A stretch of DNA of 64,000 bases from assembly GCA_021531775.1 (NCBI GenBank), contig JAFBIU010000015.1, positions 1 through 64,000 on the forward strand, read 5' to 3'. Within the stretch, counting starts at the first letter, position 1. Each line of letters begins with the position of its first letter. Source of the DNA: Parabacteroides distasonis. GTDB lineage: Bacteria > Bacteroidota > Bacteroidia > Bacteroidales > Tannerellaceae. The notes beneath the pieces were generated by a model that worked only from the letters and a program-made list of their open reading frames with translations, had not been told where the DNA came from and searched no databases. The position numbers and the translations under genes were made by a program. Positions 14,646 through 23,813 of the stretch are shown here, in pieces.

Positions 14646-16790
14646 ATGGAGTCTCTAAATCTGATTAAAAACGACCCTTGGTTGGAGCCTTACAAAGAGG
14701 CAATTGTCGGCAGATACCAATATGCCGTGGGCAAGGAGAATAGTTTGACAAATAATGGTGAGCAATCTTTGTCGGATTTTGCTTCCGGGTATCTCTATTT
14801 TGGGTTGCATAAGACTATGAACGGTTGGGTACTGCGTGAATGGGCGCCGAATGCGACGGCTATCTACGTGATCGGAACGTTCAACGATTGGCAGAAGCAG
14901 GAATCCTATCGGATGACACCGTTAGAAAATGGCGTTTGGGAAATCCAATTGCCCGAGGAGCAGATGCACCATGGCGATCTCTTCAAGTTGCTGGTCGAAT
15001 GGGAAGGCGGCTGTGGCGAACGCATACCGGCTTGGATTCGTCGGGTCGTTCAGGACGATGTGACGAAACTGTTCAGTGCACAGGTCTGGAACCCCGCTGA
15101 ACCGTATCAGTTCAAACATAAACGTTTCAAACCCAATACAGCTCCGCTGTTGATCTATGAATGCCACATTGGTATGGGCACGAACCAGGAGAAGGTGGGT
15201 ACCTACAATGAATTCCGGGAGAATGTGTTGCCGCGTGTGGCAAAGGATGGCTACAATGCCATTCAGATCATGGCCATTCAAGAGCACCCCTATTATGGAT
15301 CATTCGGCTATCATGTCAGCAGTTTCTTTGCTGCTTCTTCCCGTTTCGGAACGCCGGAGGAGTTGAAACAGCTGATCGATGAGGCACATGGATTGGGCTT
15401 GGCTGTCATCATGGATATCGTGCATAGTCATGCCGTCAAGAATGAACTGGAGGGATTGGGCCGTTTCGATGGTTCGTATGACCAGTATTTCCATGCGGGA
15501 GAACGTCGCGAACATCCGGCTTGGGATTCACTCTGTTTTAATTATGGTAAGAATGAGGTGCTTCACTTCCTGCTCTCCAACTGTAAGTTCTGGTTGGAAG
15601 AGTACAAGTTCGACGGATTCCGTTTTGATGGAGTTACCTCTATGTTATATTTCAGCCATGGTCTGGGCGAAGCCTTCTGTGACTATGGTGATTATTTCAA
15701 CGGTCATCAGGATGGCGATGCGATTGCCTATCTGACGTTGGCCAACCGTTTGATCCATCAGGTCAACAAAAATGCGATTACCATTGCCGAGGAGGTGAGC
15801 GGTATGCCGGGACTGGCTGCCAAGTTTGAAGATGGTGGCTATGGATTCGATTACCGTATGGCCATGAACATTCCGGACTACTGGATCAAGATGATCAAGG
15901 AGAAGAAGGATGAAGATTGGCATCCCTCTTCCATCTGGTGGGAAACGACCAATCGTCGTGCTGACGAGAAGACGATCAGTTATGCCGAGAGTCATGATCA
16001 GGCATTGGTGGGCGACAAGACGATTATTTTCCGTCTGATCGATGCGGATATGTATTGGCACATGCAGAAGGATGACCACAACTTCATGGTGGAACGTGGT
16101 ATTGCCCTCCATAAGATGATCCGTCTGGTGACGGCTTCGACCATCAACGGTGGTTACCTGAACTTCATGGGTAATGAGTTTGGCCATCCGGAATGGATCG
16201 ACTTCCCCCGCGAAGGCAATGGATGGTCGCATAAATATGCTCGTCGTCAATGGGATCTGGTCGATAACATGGATCTGAAGTACCATTTCTTGGGCGATTT
16301 CGATCAGGCTATGTTGCAGGTGATCAGTAGTGTGAAGAACTTCCAGGACACTCCGATTCAGAAGGTTTGGGACAATGATGGCGACCAGATCTTGGCCTAC
16401 ATGCGGAAGGATCTCGTGTTTGTCTTCAACTTCAGCCCGAACAAATCCTTCTCCGATTATGGCTTCTTGGTACCGAAGGGCGAATACGAAGTGGTGCTCA
16501 ACACAGATGCCACCCAGTTTGGCGGTTACGGCTTGTCAGACGATTCAGTGCGTCACTTCACCCAGTTCGATGAGCTCTACAAGAAGGAGAAGAAAGAGTG
16601 GTTGTTGCTCTACGTTCCGGCTCGTTCGGCTGTTGTGCTCCGTAAGGTAAAACCGGCTCCGAAGAGCAAGAGCGAAGCAGAGGAGGCTCCGAAAGCCAAG
16701 TCAACACGTTGCTGCAAGAAGACCAAGGAGGAGGCACCGAAAGCGAAGAAGACAACTGCCAAGAAAGCAAGCGCCAAAAAGACAAAATGA
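14646..16790 (+). CDS. glgB: 1,4-alpha-glucan branching enzyme with lysine-rich C-terminal tail
   Basis: The 714-aa GH13 enzyme cuts alpha-1,4 glucan chains and re-attaches them by alpha-1,6 bonds during glycogen synthesis. A CBM48-like domain (WVLREWAPNATAIYVIGTFN) precedes the barrel. The nucleophile is probably Asp328 in DGFRFDGV, the acid/base Glu lies in IAEEVSG (about 382), and SHDQAL follows. The last about 50 residues are unusual: a Lys/Ala/Pro-rich tail with EEAPKAK twice and KKASAKKTK at the end, resembling histone H1 tails. No other glycogen gene is near; manA follows 28 bases later. Confidence 0.93.
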   Translation: MESLNLIKNDPWLEPYKEAIVGRYQYAVGKENSLTNNGEQSLSDFASGYLYFGLHKTMNGWVLREWAPNATAIYVIGTFNDWQKQESYRMTPLENGVWEIQLPEEQMHHGDLFKLLVEWEGGCGERIPAWIRRVVQDDVTKLFSAQVWNPAEPYQFKHKRFKPNTAPLLIYECHIGMGTNQEKVGTYNEFRENVLPRVAKDGYNAIQIMAIQEHPYYGSFGYHVSSFFAASSRFGTPEELKQLIDEAHGLGLAVIMDIVHSHAVKNELEGLGRFDGSYDQYFHAGERREHPAWDSLCFNYGKNEVLHFLLSNCKFWLEEYKFDGFRFDGVTSMLYFSHGLGEAFCDYGDYFNGHQDGDAIAYLTLANRLIHQVNKNAITIAEEVSGMPGLAAKFEDGGYGFDYRMAMNIPDYWIKMIKEKKDEDWHPSSIWWETTNRRADEKTISYAESHDQALVGDKTIIFRLIDADMYWHMQKDDHNFMVERGIALHKMIRLVTASTINGGYLNFMGNEFGHPEWIDFPREGNGWSHKYARRQWDLVDNMDLKYHFLGDFDQAMLQVISSVKNFQDTPIQKVWDNDGDQILAYMRKDLVFVFNFSPNKSFSDYGFLVPKGEYEVVLNTDATQFGGYGLSDDSVRHFTQFDELYKKEKKEWLLLYVPARSAVVLRKVKPAPKSKSEAEEAPKAKSTRCCKKTKEEAPKAKKTTAKKASAKKTK

Positions 16791-16818
16791 AGTAAAACTC
16801 AAATAGATTAGATTGAAT

Positions 16819-17793
16819 ATGTTATATCCGTTTACATTCGAACCGATCCTGAAGAAGATCATCTGGGGCGGTTCAGACATTTGCCCGTTCAAAGGTATTT
16901 CTCCGGTACAGGAAGGTATTGGCGAAAGCTGGGAACTCTCTCACGTGGAGGGTAACTATTCGGTAGTAGCCAATGGTGAACTGAAAGGTCAGTCGCTCGA
17001 CGATCTGATCCGTACGTATGGTAAGCAGCTGTTGGGTGAGCATGTGATGGAGCAGTTTGGAACCACTTTCCCCTTGCTCATCAAGTTCATTGATGCGCGT
17101 GACAATCTCTCGATCCAGGTTCATCCGGATGATGAGTTGGCCAAGAAGCGCCACAACTCATTTGGCAAGACGGAGATGTGGTACGTTGTGAAGGCTACAC
17201 CGGATGCAGCTCTCTACTCAGGCTTCTCGCAGCAGATTGATGCAGAAGAGTATGTGAAACGGGTGGAAAACAACACCATCATGGATGTGTTGCAACGTTA
17301 CAATGTGCATGAGGGTGATGTATTCTTCTTGCCCGCAGGTCGTGTACATGCCATCGGTTCCGGTTGTTTCATTGCTGAGATCCAGCAGACGAGCAACATC
17401 ACCTACCGTATCTACGATTACAACCGGAAGGATGCGAATGGCAAGGGACGCGAATTGCACACCGAACTGGCGAAGGATGCGATCGACTACACGCTCTATC
17501 CGGACTATCGGACGCACTACAAGGCTCACACGAACGCAACCGTTCAGCTGGCCGCCTGCAAATACTTCACGACAAACCTGATCGATCTCGACACCATCAT
17601 GGTGCGCGATTTCTCACAGCTCGATTCGTTCGTGGTGTATATCTGTATGGAGGGTCGTGCAACTTTGCGTGACAACAAGGGTAACGAGATCCTGGTACAT
17701 CAGGGACAGACGGTATTGATCCCGGCCGATACGGACGTGGTGACCATCTCTCCGGTGCCTGGAGCCAAGTTTATGGAGACCTACATTGGCTGA
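16819..17793 (+). CDS. manA: mannose-6-phosphate isomerase, type I
   Basis: The 324-aa cupin-type zinc isomerase interconverts mannose-6-P and fructose-6-P. Family signs are IIWGGSDICPF, GESWELSH, the zinc-ligand region SIQVHPDDELA and KTEMWYVV, and FLPAGRVHAIGSGCFIAEIQ. ATG 16819 is chosen over the TTG at 16813. It follows glgB by 28 bases with no terminator between and ends at a strong terminator, so glgB-manA is probably one transcript. The product feeds GDP-mannose, GDP-fucose and related sugar pathways. Confidence 0.93.
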   Translation: MLYPFTFEPILKKIIWGGSDICPFKGISPVQEGIGESWELSHVEGNYSVVANGELKGQSLDDLIRTYGKQLLGEHVMEQFGTTFPLLIKFIDARDNLSIQVHPDDELAKKRHNSFGKTEMWYVVKATPDAALYSGFSQQIDAEEYVKRVENNTIMDVLQRYNVHEGDVFFLPAGRVHAIGSGCFIAEIQQTSNITYRIYDYNRKDANGKGRELHTELAKDAIDYTLYPDYRTHYKAHTNATVQLAACKYFTTNLIDLDTIMVRDFSQLDSFVVYICMEGRATLRDNKGNEILVHQGQTVLIPADTDVVTISPVPGAKFMETYIG

Positions 17794-17822
17794 TTTTATG
17801 CTAAAAGTATTCCAAAATGTAT

Positions 17823-17850
17823 AGCGGGAATGAATATTCCCGCTTTTTTT
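17823..17850 (+). terminator. intrinsic terminator after manA
   Basis: AGCGGGAAT (17823-17831) and ATTCCCGCT (17836-17844) form a perfect 9-bp stem with a 4-nt loop and a following T7 run. Confidence 0.9.
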
Positions 17851-17883
17851 GTATATATATGCCTTGTATTTGTGAAAAATTTC

Positions 17884-17891
17884 TATATTTG
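17884..17891 (+). promoter_or_regulatory. -7 box TATATTTG of the hydrogenase operon
   Basis: TATATTTG fits the -7 consensus. CTTG at 17863-17866 lies 17 bases upstream, slightly close for the -33 element. It would drive the three hydrogenase genes with a leader of about 45 nt. Confidence 0.5.
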
Positions 17892-17941
17892 CTCTCCATA
17901 GATTATTAACAGTGTTTTTCCCTCTTAAATCTGAACACAAC

Positions 17942-19849
17942 ATGGAAAAGATAAAGACATTAGAAGATCTCCGGAAGGTGCGCGAAGAGGCTCGTGCATT
18001 GATGGATTTGCGGGAAAAGAGTCTCCAGGCAGAGGAGGTGAAGTGTCCGGCAGGATCCAAGGCGACCTGTGGTAATATCTTGGTCTGTGGAGGTACCGGA
18101 TGCCGGGCTTCCCAGAGCCAACAAGTGATTGATGAATTACGTGCCTCCATCGAGCGACACCAGTTGCAGGATGAAGTGCAGGTAATCCGAACAGGTTGTT
18201 TTGGCTTTTGCGAGAAGGGACCGATTGTCAAGTTTATTCCCGATAACACCTTTTACGTACAGGTGCAGCCCTCTGATGCGGAGGAGTTGGTCACCCAGCA
18301 TGTGATGCAGGGACACAAGGTAGAACGGTTATTGTACGTCAACCCTGAGACGAACGAGCAGATTCAGGATGCCAAGCACATCAACTTCTACAAGAAACAG
18401 TTGCGTGTAGCCTTGCGGAACTGCGGTTTCATCGATCCGGAGAACATTGCCGAGTATATTGCCCGCGATGGTTATCAGGCACTCGGTAAGGCGTTGTGCG
18501 AGATGACGCCCGACGAAGTGATTCAGGAGGTTATGGCCAGTGGATTGCGTGGACGAGGGGGTGGTGGTTTCCCCACCGGTCTGAAATGGCAGATCACCCG
18601 TAAGGTAGAGGCTCCCCAAAAGTATGTGGTTTGTAATGCTGACGAGGGCGACCCGGGTGCCTTCATGGACCGTTCCATTCTGGAGGGTGACCCCAACTCG
18701 ATTGTGGAGGCTATGGCCATCAACGGTTACTGTACAGGTGCCAGCCAAGGTTTGGTGTATATTCGTGCCGAATATCCGTTGGCCGTTGAGCGTCTGAAGA
18801 TTGCCATCCGACAGGCCAAGGAGTGTGGACTATTGGGTGAACATATTTTCGGAACCGATTTTTCATTCGATATTGAGATACGTTATGGTGCCGGTGCCTT
18901 TGTCTGTGGTGAGGAGACGGCCTTGATTCACAGTATGGAGGGTCTGCGTGGTGAGGCTACAGTTAAACCGCCGTTCCCCAGTGAAAAGGGTTACAAAGGT
19001 TGTCCGACCAATGTAAACAATGTGGAGACCTATGCCAATGTGCCGGTGATTCTGCTGAAGGGCTCGAAATGGTTCAGCAGTATCGGTACGGAGAAGAGTA
19101 AGGGTACGAAGGTATTTGCCTTGGCAGGGAAGGTGAACAACATCGGACTGATTGAGGTGCCGATGGGAACCACCTTGCGTGAGGTTATTTTTGACATTGG
19201 TGGTGGTATCAAGGATGGCAAGAAGTTCAAGGCTGTACAGACGGGCGGACCGTCGGGTGGCTGTCTGACCGAGAAACACCTGGATTTGCCGATCGATTAT
19301 GATAACTTGTTAGCTGCCGGATCCATGATGGGATCGGGTGGTATGATTGTGATGGACGAAGATGACTGCATGGTGGCCATGGCCAAGTTCTACCTCGACT
19401 TTACGGTGGAAGAGTCTTGCGGTAAGTGTACCCCGTGCCGTATCGGAAACAAGCGTCTGCATGAGATCCTGACCAAGATTACCTCCGGTAAGGGTACGGA
19501 AGAGGATTTGCAGCGGTTGCGTAACTTGGCACTGGTCATCAAGGATACAGCTCTCTGTGGATTGGGACAGACCTCACCCAATCCGGTACTCTCTACCATG
19601 GATAATTTCTACGATGAATATGTGGCTCACGTGAAGGAAAAACGTTGTCCGGCTCATCAGTGCCGCGATCTGACCCAGTACTTCATCAATCCGGAAAAGT
19701 GTCGTGGTTGTACGCTCTGTGCCCGTTCCTGTCCGGTTGGTGCCATTTCCGGCGATCGCAAAGTGCCGCACGTCATCGATCCGCAAGCCTGCATCCGTTG
19801 CGGTACTTGTATGGAGAAGTGTAAGTTTGGTGCAGTGTATGTACATTAA
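17942..19849 (+). CDS. hydB: [FeFe]-hydrogenase flavoprotein subunit HydB (NuoF-like)
   Basis: The 635-aa protein has three parts. An N-terminal thioredoxin-like [2Fe-2S] domain carries CGGTGCRASQS and GCFGFCEKGP. A NuoF core holds FMN and NADH sites (GLRGRGGGGFPTGLKW, VVCNADEGDPGAFMD, AGAFVCGEETALI) and the [4Fe-4S] motif ESCGKCTPCR. The end has two ferredoxin clusters (CRGCTLCARSCPVGAI, CIRCGTCMEKCKFGA). It is the NAD(H)-reacting subunit of the soluble, probably electron-bifurcating trimeric hydrogenase. ATG 17942 is used; a start at 17912 would fall in the leader. Confidence 0.93.
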   Translation: MEKIKTLEDLRKVREEARALMDLREKSLQAEEVKCPAGSKATCGNILVCGGTGCRASQSQQVIDELRASIERHQLQDEVQVIRTGCFGFCEKGPIVKFIPDNTFYVQVQPSDAEELVTQHVMQGHKVERLLYVNPETNEQIQDAKHINFYKKQLRVALRNCGFIDPENIAEYIARDGYQALGKALCEMTPDEVIQEVMASGLRGRGGGGFPTGLKWQITRKVEAPQKYVVCNADEGDPGAFMDRSILEGDPNSIVEAMAINGYCTGASQGLVYIRAEYPLAVERLKIAIRQAKECGLLGEHIFGTDFSFDIEIRYGAGAFVCGEETALIHSMEGLRGEATVKPPFPSEKGYKGCPTNVNNVETYANVPVILLKGSKWFSSIGTEKSKGTKVFALAGKVNNIGLIEVPMGTTLREVIFDIGGGIKDGKKFKAVQTGGPSGGCLTEKHLDLPIDYDNLLAAGSMMGSGGMIVMDEDDCMVAMAKFYLDFTVEESCGKCTPCRIGNKRLHEILTKITSGKGTEEDLQRLRNLALVIKDTALCGLGQTSPNPVLSTMDNFYDEYVAHVKEKRCPAHQCRDLTQYFINPEKCRGCTLCARSCPVGAISGDRKVPHVIDPQACIRCGTCMEKCKFGAVYVH

Positions 19850-19887
19850 TTATAATAGCAGTAAAAACACACAATAAATCTTTTTCA

Positions 19888-21666
19888 ATGGATACTGTTC
19901 GTTTAACTATCGATAAAAAAGAGGTGGTGGTTCCCAAGGGAACGACCATTCTCGATGCAGCCAAGAGTGTGGGCATTATCATCCCGACACTCTGTTATAT
20001 GAAGCTGGAAGATCTGCATTTTGAGAACAATCCGGGAGCCTGCCGCATCTGTGTGGTAGAGGTGGAGGGCCGACGCAATCTGGCTCCCTCTTGTAAGACT
20101 CCCTGTACGGAGGGAATGGTGGTCAAGACGCATACACCCCGTGTGATGAATGCTCGTAAGACAGTGATGGAGCTGTTGTTATCCAACCATCCGGCAGAAT
20201 GTCTGACCTGTAGTAGTAACGGATATTGCGAATTGCAACGGTTGGCGCATGAATTGGGTGTCCGCCAGATTCGTTACAAGGGTGAGATGTCGAACTTCGA
20301 GATCGACCGTTCTCCCTCGTTGGTGCGTAACATGAATAAATGTATTATGTGTCGTCGGTGCGAGACGATGTGTAACTCCATCCAGACCGTAGGTGCCTTG
20401 ACTGCTGTCAACCGGGGTTTCCAAGCTGCCGTTTCGACTGCGTTTGAACGCGATATTGCCGGTAGTACCTGTTCCTACTGTGGCCAGTGCGTTTCCGTTT
20501 GTCCGGTGAATGCCTTGAGTGGACGCAACACTCAGCAGCCTGTCTTGGATGCGATTGCCGATCCGACAAAGGTCGTGATTGCCCAGACGGCTCCGGCTGT
20601 TCGTACCGCCTTGGGACGAGACTTCGGCTATGAGCCGGGTACGTTGGTGACCGGCAAGATGGTTTCGGCTTTGCGTGAATTGGGCTTTGACTATGTATTC
20701 GATACCGATTTCGGTGCCGACATGACGATCATGGAGGAGGGTACCGAATTGTTGCAACGTCTGCAAAAGTACCTGAAGGGTGAAGAGGTCAAGATGCCGA
20801 TGATGACCAGCTGTTGCCCCGGTTGGGTCAGCTTTGTGGAACAGCATTATCCCGAAATGCGCGATCATCTCTCGACAACCAAGAGTCCGCAGCAGATCTT
20901 CGGTGCCTTGGCAAAGACCTATTTTGCTCAGAAGTTGGGCATCGACCGGAAGAACTTGGTGGTGGTTTCCATCATGCCCTGTTTGGCCAAGAAATATGAG
21001 GCCAGCCGTCCGGAGATGGGTGTCGATGGCAACCAGGATGTGGATATCTCGATCTATACCCGTGAGTTGGCGCGCTTGATCCGCTATGCGAACATCAACT
21101 TCAACGAATTGCCCGAGGGTGAATTTGACCATCCGATGGGTGAATCGACCGGTGCCGGTGTGATCTTTGGAACAACGGGTGGTGTGATTGAGGCTGCTTG
21201 TCGTACCGCTTACGAGATCCATACGGGTCAAGAATTGGGCAAGGTCGATTTCGAAGAGTTGCGTGGCTTGGATGGTATCCGTAGTGCCACGATCGACTTT
21301 GGTGATGTGAAGCTGAATATTGGTATTGCACATGGATTGGGCAATGCACGTAAGTTGATCGAGGAGGTGAAGAACGGAACCTCTCCCTATCATGCCATTG
21401 AGGTGATGGCTTGTCCGGGCGGTTGTATCGGTGGTGGTGGCCAGCCCTTCCACAAGGGTCGTATGGAGGTACTCCGTAAACGGCAGAATGCCCTCTATCG
21501 GGCCGATAAGGAGATGCCGTTGCGCAAGAGCCACGAGAATCCCTACGTGCAGAAGGTTTATAAAGAGTTCTTGGGTGAGCCTTGCGGACCGCTGGCACAC
21601 GAGTTGCTCCATACGCACTATTTCGACCGGAAGGAGCATGTCAACATGTTTTTACAAACTGAATAA
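19888..21666 (+). CDS. hydA: NADH-dependent [FeFe]-hydrogenase, catalytic subunit HydA
   Basis: The 592-aa protein has the full chain: an N-terminal [2Fe-2S] ferredoxin domain (CRICVVEVEGRRNLAPSC), the His/Cys cluster (HPAECLTCSSNGYCELQ), two [4Fe-4S] sets (CIMCRRCETMCN, CSYCGQCVSVCPVNAL) and the H-cluster motifs L1 TSCCPGW (Cys309, Cys310), L2 MPCLAKKYEA and L3 ACPGGCIGGGGQP. The small-subunit domain is at the C-terminus. All H-cluster cysteines are present. It makes or uses H2 in the cytoplasm with HydB and HydC, re-oxidising NADH and ferredoxin during fermentation. The maturases HydEFG are not in the window. Confidence 0.95.
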   Translation: MDTVRLTIDKKEVVVPKGTTILDAAKSVGIIIPTLCYMKLEDLHFENNPGACRICVVEVEGRRNLAPSCKTPCTEGMVVKTHTPRVMNARKTVMELLLSNHPAECLTCSSNGYCELQRLAHELGVRQIRYKGEMSNFEIDRSPSLVRNMNKCIMCRRCETMCNSIQTVGALTAVNRGFQAAVSTAFERDIAGSTCSYCGQCVSVCPVNALSGRNTQQPVLDAIADPTKVVIAQTAPAVRTALGRDFGYEPGTLVTGKMVSALRELGFDYVFDTDFGADMTIMEEGTELLQRLQKYLKGEEVKMPMMTSCCPGWVSFVEQHYPEMRDHLSTTKSPQQIFGALAKTYFAQKLGIDRKNLVVVSIMPCLAKKYEASRPEMGVDGNQDVDISIYTRELARLIRYANINFNELPEGEFDHPMGESTGAGVIFGTTGGVIEAACRTAYEIHTGQELGKVDFEELRGLDGIRSATIDFGDVKLNIGIAHGLGNARKLIEEVKNGTSPYHAIEVMACPGGCIGGGGQPFHKGRMEVLRKRQNALYRADKEMPLRKSHENPYVQKVYKEFLGEPCGPLAHELLHTHYFDRKEHVNMFLQTE

Positions 21667-22167
21667 ATGAATGAGGCTATGACAAACATACATTTGCCGG
21701 AAGCGAAGATCGCACAACTGAATGCGGTCTGCAACGAACATCGGAACGATCCGGGTGAACTGATCAATATATTGCACGCAGCTCAAGAGATTTTCGGCTA
21801 CCTGCCGAAAGAGGTTCAAGAGATCATTGCGGCTCATTTGCATATTCCCGTTTCGCGGGTGTATGGTGTGGTGACTTTCTACTCCTTCTTTACCATGACA
21901 CCGAAGGGCAAACACCCTATTTCGGTCTGCTTGGGTACTGCCTGCTATGTGCGGGGGGCCGAGAAGGTGTTGGAAGAGTTCCAGCGTGAATTGGACATCA
22001 AGGTGGGTGAGACCACTGCCGATGGGATGTTCTCGCTCGACTGCCTTCGTTGTGTAGGAGCCTGCGGATTGGCACCTGTCGTAACCATCGGTAGCAAGGT
22101 CTATGGTCGCATGACACCGGAAAAGGTGCGCGATGTTTTGGCCGAATACTATCGTGAGGCTGAATAG
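21667..22167 (+). CDS. hydC: [FeFe]-hydrogenase subunit HydC (NuoE-like)
   Basis: The 166-aa thioredoxin-like [2Fe-2S] protein has the two cysteine pairs in CLGTACYVRGAEKVLEEF and DCLRCVGACGLAPVVTIG. It carries electrons within the HydABC complex. It begins immediately after the hydA stop; the ATG at 21679 is an alternative. Gene order here is B-A-C, whereas many species have C-B-A. It ends at a strong terminator. Confidence 0.92.
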   Translation: MNEAMTNIHLPEAKIAQLNAVCNEHRNDPGELINILHAAQEIFGYLPKEVQEIIAAHLHIPVSRVYGVVTFYSFFTMTPKGKHPISVCLGTACYVRGAEKVLEEFQRELDIKVGETTADGMFSLDCLRCVGACGLAPVVTIGSKVYGRMTPEKVRDVLAEYYREAE

Positions 22168-22185
22168 GGTATTTATATAGAAGGG

Positions 22186-22227
22186 GGTCATCGGGGAGGT
22201 TGGGTTCTTCCGATGACCTCTCTTTTT
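22186..22227. terminator. terminator between hydC and yaaA (convergent)
   Basis: GGTCATCGG (22186-22194) pairs with CCGATGACC (22210-22218), and a T-rich run ends at 22227. The minus-strand yaaA gene ends at 22226, within this structure, so it may serve both directions. Confidence 0.75.
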
Positions 22228-22984
22228 ATACATCATCCCGGACAAAATGGGGATAATCCGGTTCGCCCAGGGTCGGGTCGAATTGAAAGCCTGCGTGATC
22301 GAAGGCTTGTAGCTCTTCGGGCAGCCTGACTTGGTTTTGCAGGATGAAACGCACCATGGCTCCCCGGCAACTTTTGGCCCAGACGGCCTGCATCTTCAAC
22401 TTCCCCTGTTTCCGTACGTAGAACAGAGGCTGAATCACGCGTACAGTTTGCCGCACCCGTTTCCAGTCGAACAACTGTTCGTATTCAGCGGTCGATAGGT
22501 GAACCAAGATACCGTCATCCGCCTGCACACAGGCGATCAGCAGGTCGGTCAGGCGTTCCTTCCAGAAATGGGGGATGGGCTTGTCGGCAGTCTGTTCCAG
22601 TGTCACACAATGTTCCATACGGTAGGGGACAATCCCATCCATCGGTCGGAGCAGTCCGTACAGGAAGCAGGTGATCCAAAGGTGGTCCTGTCCAAACCGT
22701 AAGGCCTCCTCTGTGAGCGTTTCTGCTCGGAGGTGTTTGTAGGCCTGCCCATTGTAGGCAAACAGAGCCGGACGAGGCGTGGCGGTGGGGAACTGCTGAA
22801 AGCGCAACCAGTTTTCGGCAGCGATGGCACTGCTGCAATCCAGTTGACGAGCCAATTCGGGTGGGTCCATTCGGGCCATCTCGGCAGCCAGCCTTTCCGC
22901 CTCCTGTTGGAAGCGTGGGGTGCTCCAAGGCGAACGGGTCACCTCGTTGAACATCAGTTTTGCGTTGGCAAGTAAAATCTGCAT
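22226..22984 (-). CDS. yaaA: peroxide stress protein YaaA (DUF328)
   Basis: The 252-aa protein of the YaaA family limits damage from iron and peroxide in E. coli. Family signs are the N-terminal MQILLANAKLM, PALFAYNGQAYKHLRAETL, ITCFLYGLLRPMDGIVPYR and the C-terminal AVWAKSCRGAMVRFILQN. ATG 22984 is chosen because the longer upstream frame would run through the -7 box at 23008-23015. Confidence 0.88.
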   Translation of the reverse strand: MQILLANAKLMFNEVTRSPWSTPRFQQEAERLAAEMARMDPPELARQLDCSSAIAAENWLRFQQFPTATPRPALFAYNGQAYKHLRAETLTEEALRFGQDHLWITCFLYGLLRPMDGIVPYRMEHCVTLEQTADKPIPHFWKERLTDLLIACVQADDGILVHLSTAEYEQLFDWKRVRQTVRVIQPLFYVRKQGKLKMQAVWAKSCRGAMVRFILQNQVRLPEELQAFDHAGFQFDPTLGEPDYPHFVRDDV

Positions 22985-23007
22985 ACGAATTTTCTTTTTT
23001 GTCGTTG

Positions 23008-23015
23008 CAAAGGTA
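23008..23015 (-). promoter_or_regulatory. -7 box TACCTTTG of yaaA (minus strand)
   Basis: The plus strand reads CAAAGGTA, giving TACCTTTG on the minus strand 24 bases before the yaaA ATG. No -33 element was seen. Confidence 0.55.
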
Positions 23016-23054
23016 TAAAACTTTTCGACGATGTAGGATAATAGACAATGAACC

Positions 23055-23765
23055 ATGGCAACTCTTTATGAACGAATGATAACGGAAGCGGATGAGAGGC
23101 AGCAACCTGCCCTTTGTCGCTTTTTCAAATGTGGAAAAGGTGAGTATGGCGAGGGAGACCAGTTCCTCGGCATCAAGATGCCCGTGACCCGTCAAGTGGT
23201 GAAAGCCTGTTGGCGACAGACCGATTGGAAGGAACTGGAACGATGTGTTTGCAGTCCTTATCATGAGGTTCGGATGGCTGCACTGCTGACCTTGATCGAA
23301 CAGTTTGCCCATGCCAAAAGCATGGAGGCCAAGCAGCAGTGTATCGATTTCTATTTGGCCCATCTGGCTTATGTGAACAATTGGGATTTGGTGGATCTGA
23401 GCTGTTACAAACTGTTGGGCGAATGGCTGTTGGACAAAGATCGTTCGCTTCTTTACGCGTTGGTTTCAGATGGCAAGAATCTATGGGAACAACGGATCGG
23501 TATCGTCTCTACCCTCCAATTCATCCGCCAAGGCGAGCTGGATGATACATTTGCCTTGGCTGAACGGTTCCTGCAAAAGCCGCAACCGCTCCATGATCTG
23601 CTGCAGAAGGCGGTCGGCTGGATGTTACGCGAGGCGGGCAAACGGGATGCAGATCGTTTGAAACAGTGGCTCTTGCCACGTGTGGCCACCTTACCTCGGA
23701 CCATGCTTCGATATGCGATCGAGAAGTTTTCGGCAGAGGAGCGTCGTGTTTTTATGGGGAAGTAA
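23055..23765 (+). CDS. DNA alkylation repair protein, AlkD-like
   Basis: The 236-aa HEAT-repeat-like helical protein has the AlkD family signs GIKMPVTRQVVKACW, YHEVRMAALLTLIEQF, NNWDLVDLSCYKLLGEWL, WEQRIGIVSTLQFIRQG and LLQKAVGWMLREAGKRD. AlkD enzymes excise positively charged alkylated bases (3mA, 7mG). It is divergent from yaaA, so two damage-response genes sit head to head, and rlmN follows 48 bases later. Confidence 0.88.
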   Translation: MATLYERMITEADERQQPALCRFFKCGKGEYGEGDQFLGIKMPVTRQVVKACWRQTDWKELERCVCSPYHEVRMAALLTLIEQFAHAKSMEAKQQCIDFYLAHLAYVNNWDLVDLSCYKLLGEWLLDKDRSLLYALVSDGKNLWEQRIGIVSTLQFIRQGELDDTFALAERFLQKPQPLHDLLQKAVGWMLREAGKRDADRLKQWLLPRVATLPRTMLRYAIEKFSAEERRVFMGK

Positions 23766-23777
23766 TGATTTTTTTTG

Positions 23778-23785
23778 TACGTTTG
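23778..23785 (+). promoter_or_regulatory. possible -7 box TACGTTTG of rlmN
   Basis: TACGTTTG lies 28 bases before the rlmN ATG. The T-rich sequence upstream has no exact TTTG at the right distance. Its presence supports ATG 23814 over a start at 23775. Confidence 0.4.
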
Positions 23786-23813
23786 TGCTGGAATCACAAA
23801 GATACAAAAAGAA

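Noticed and set aside
20179-21639. 486-codon open frame antisense to hydA
   Set aside because: It mirrors a well-supported hydrogenase gene. Its composition (many His, Thr, Arg, Leu) is the pattern produced by reading the opposite strand, and it has no recognisable motif.
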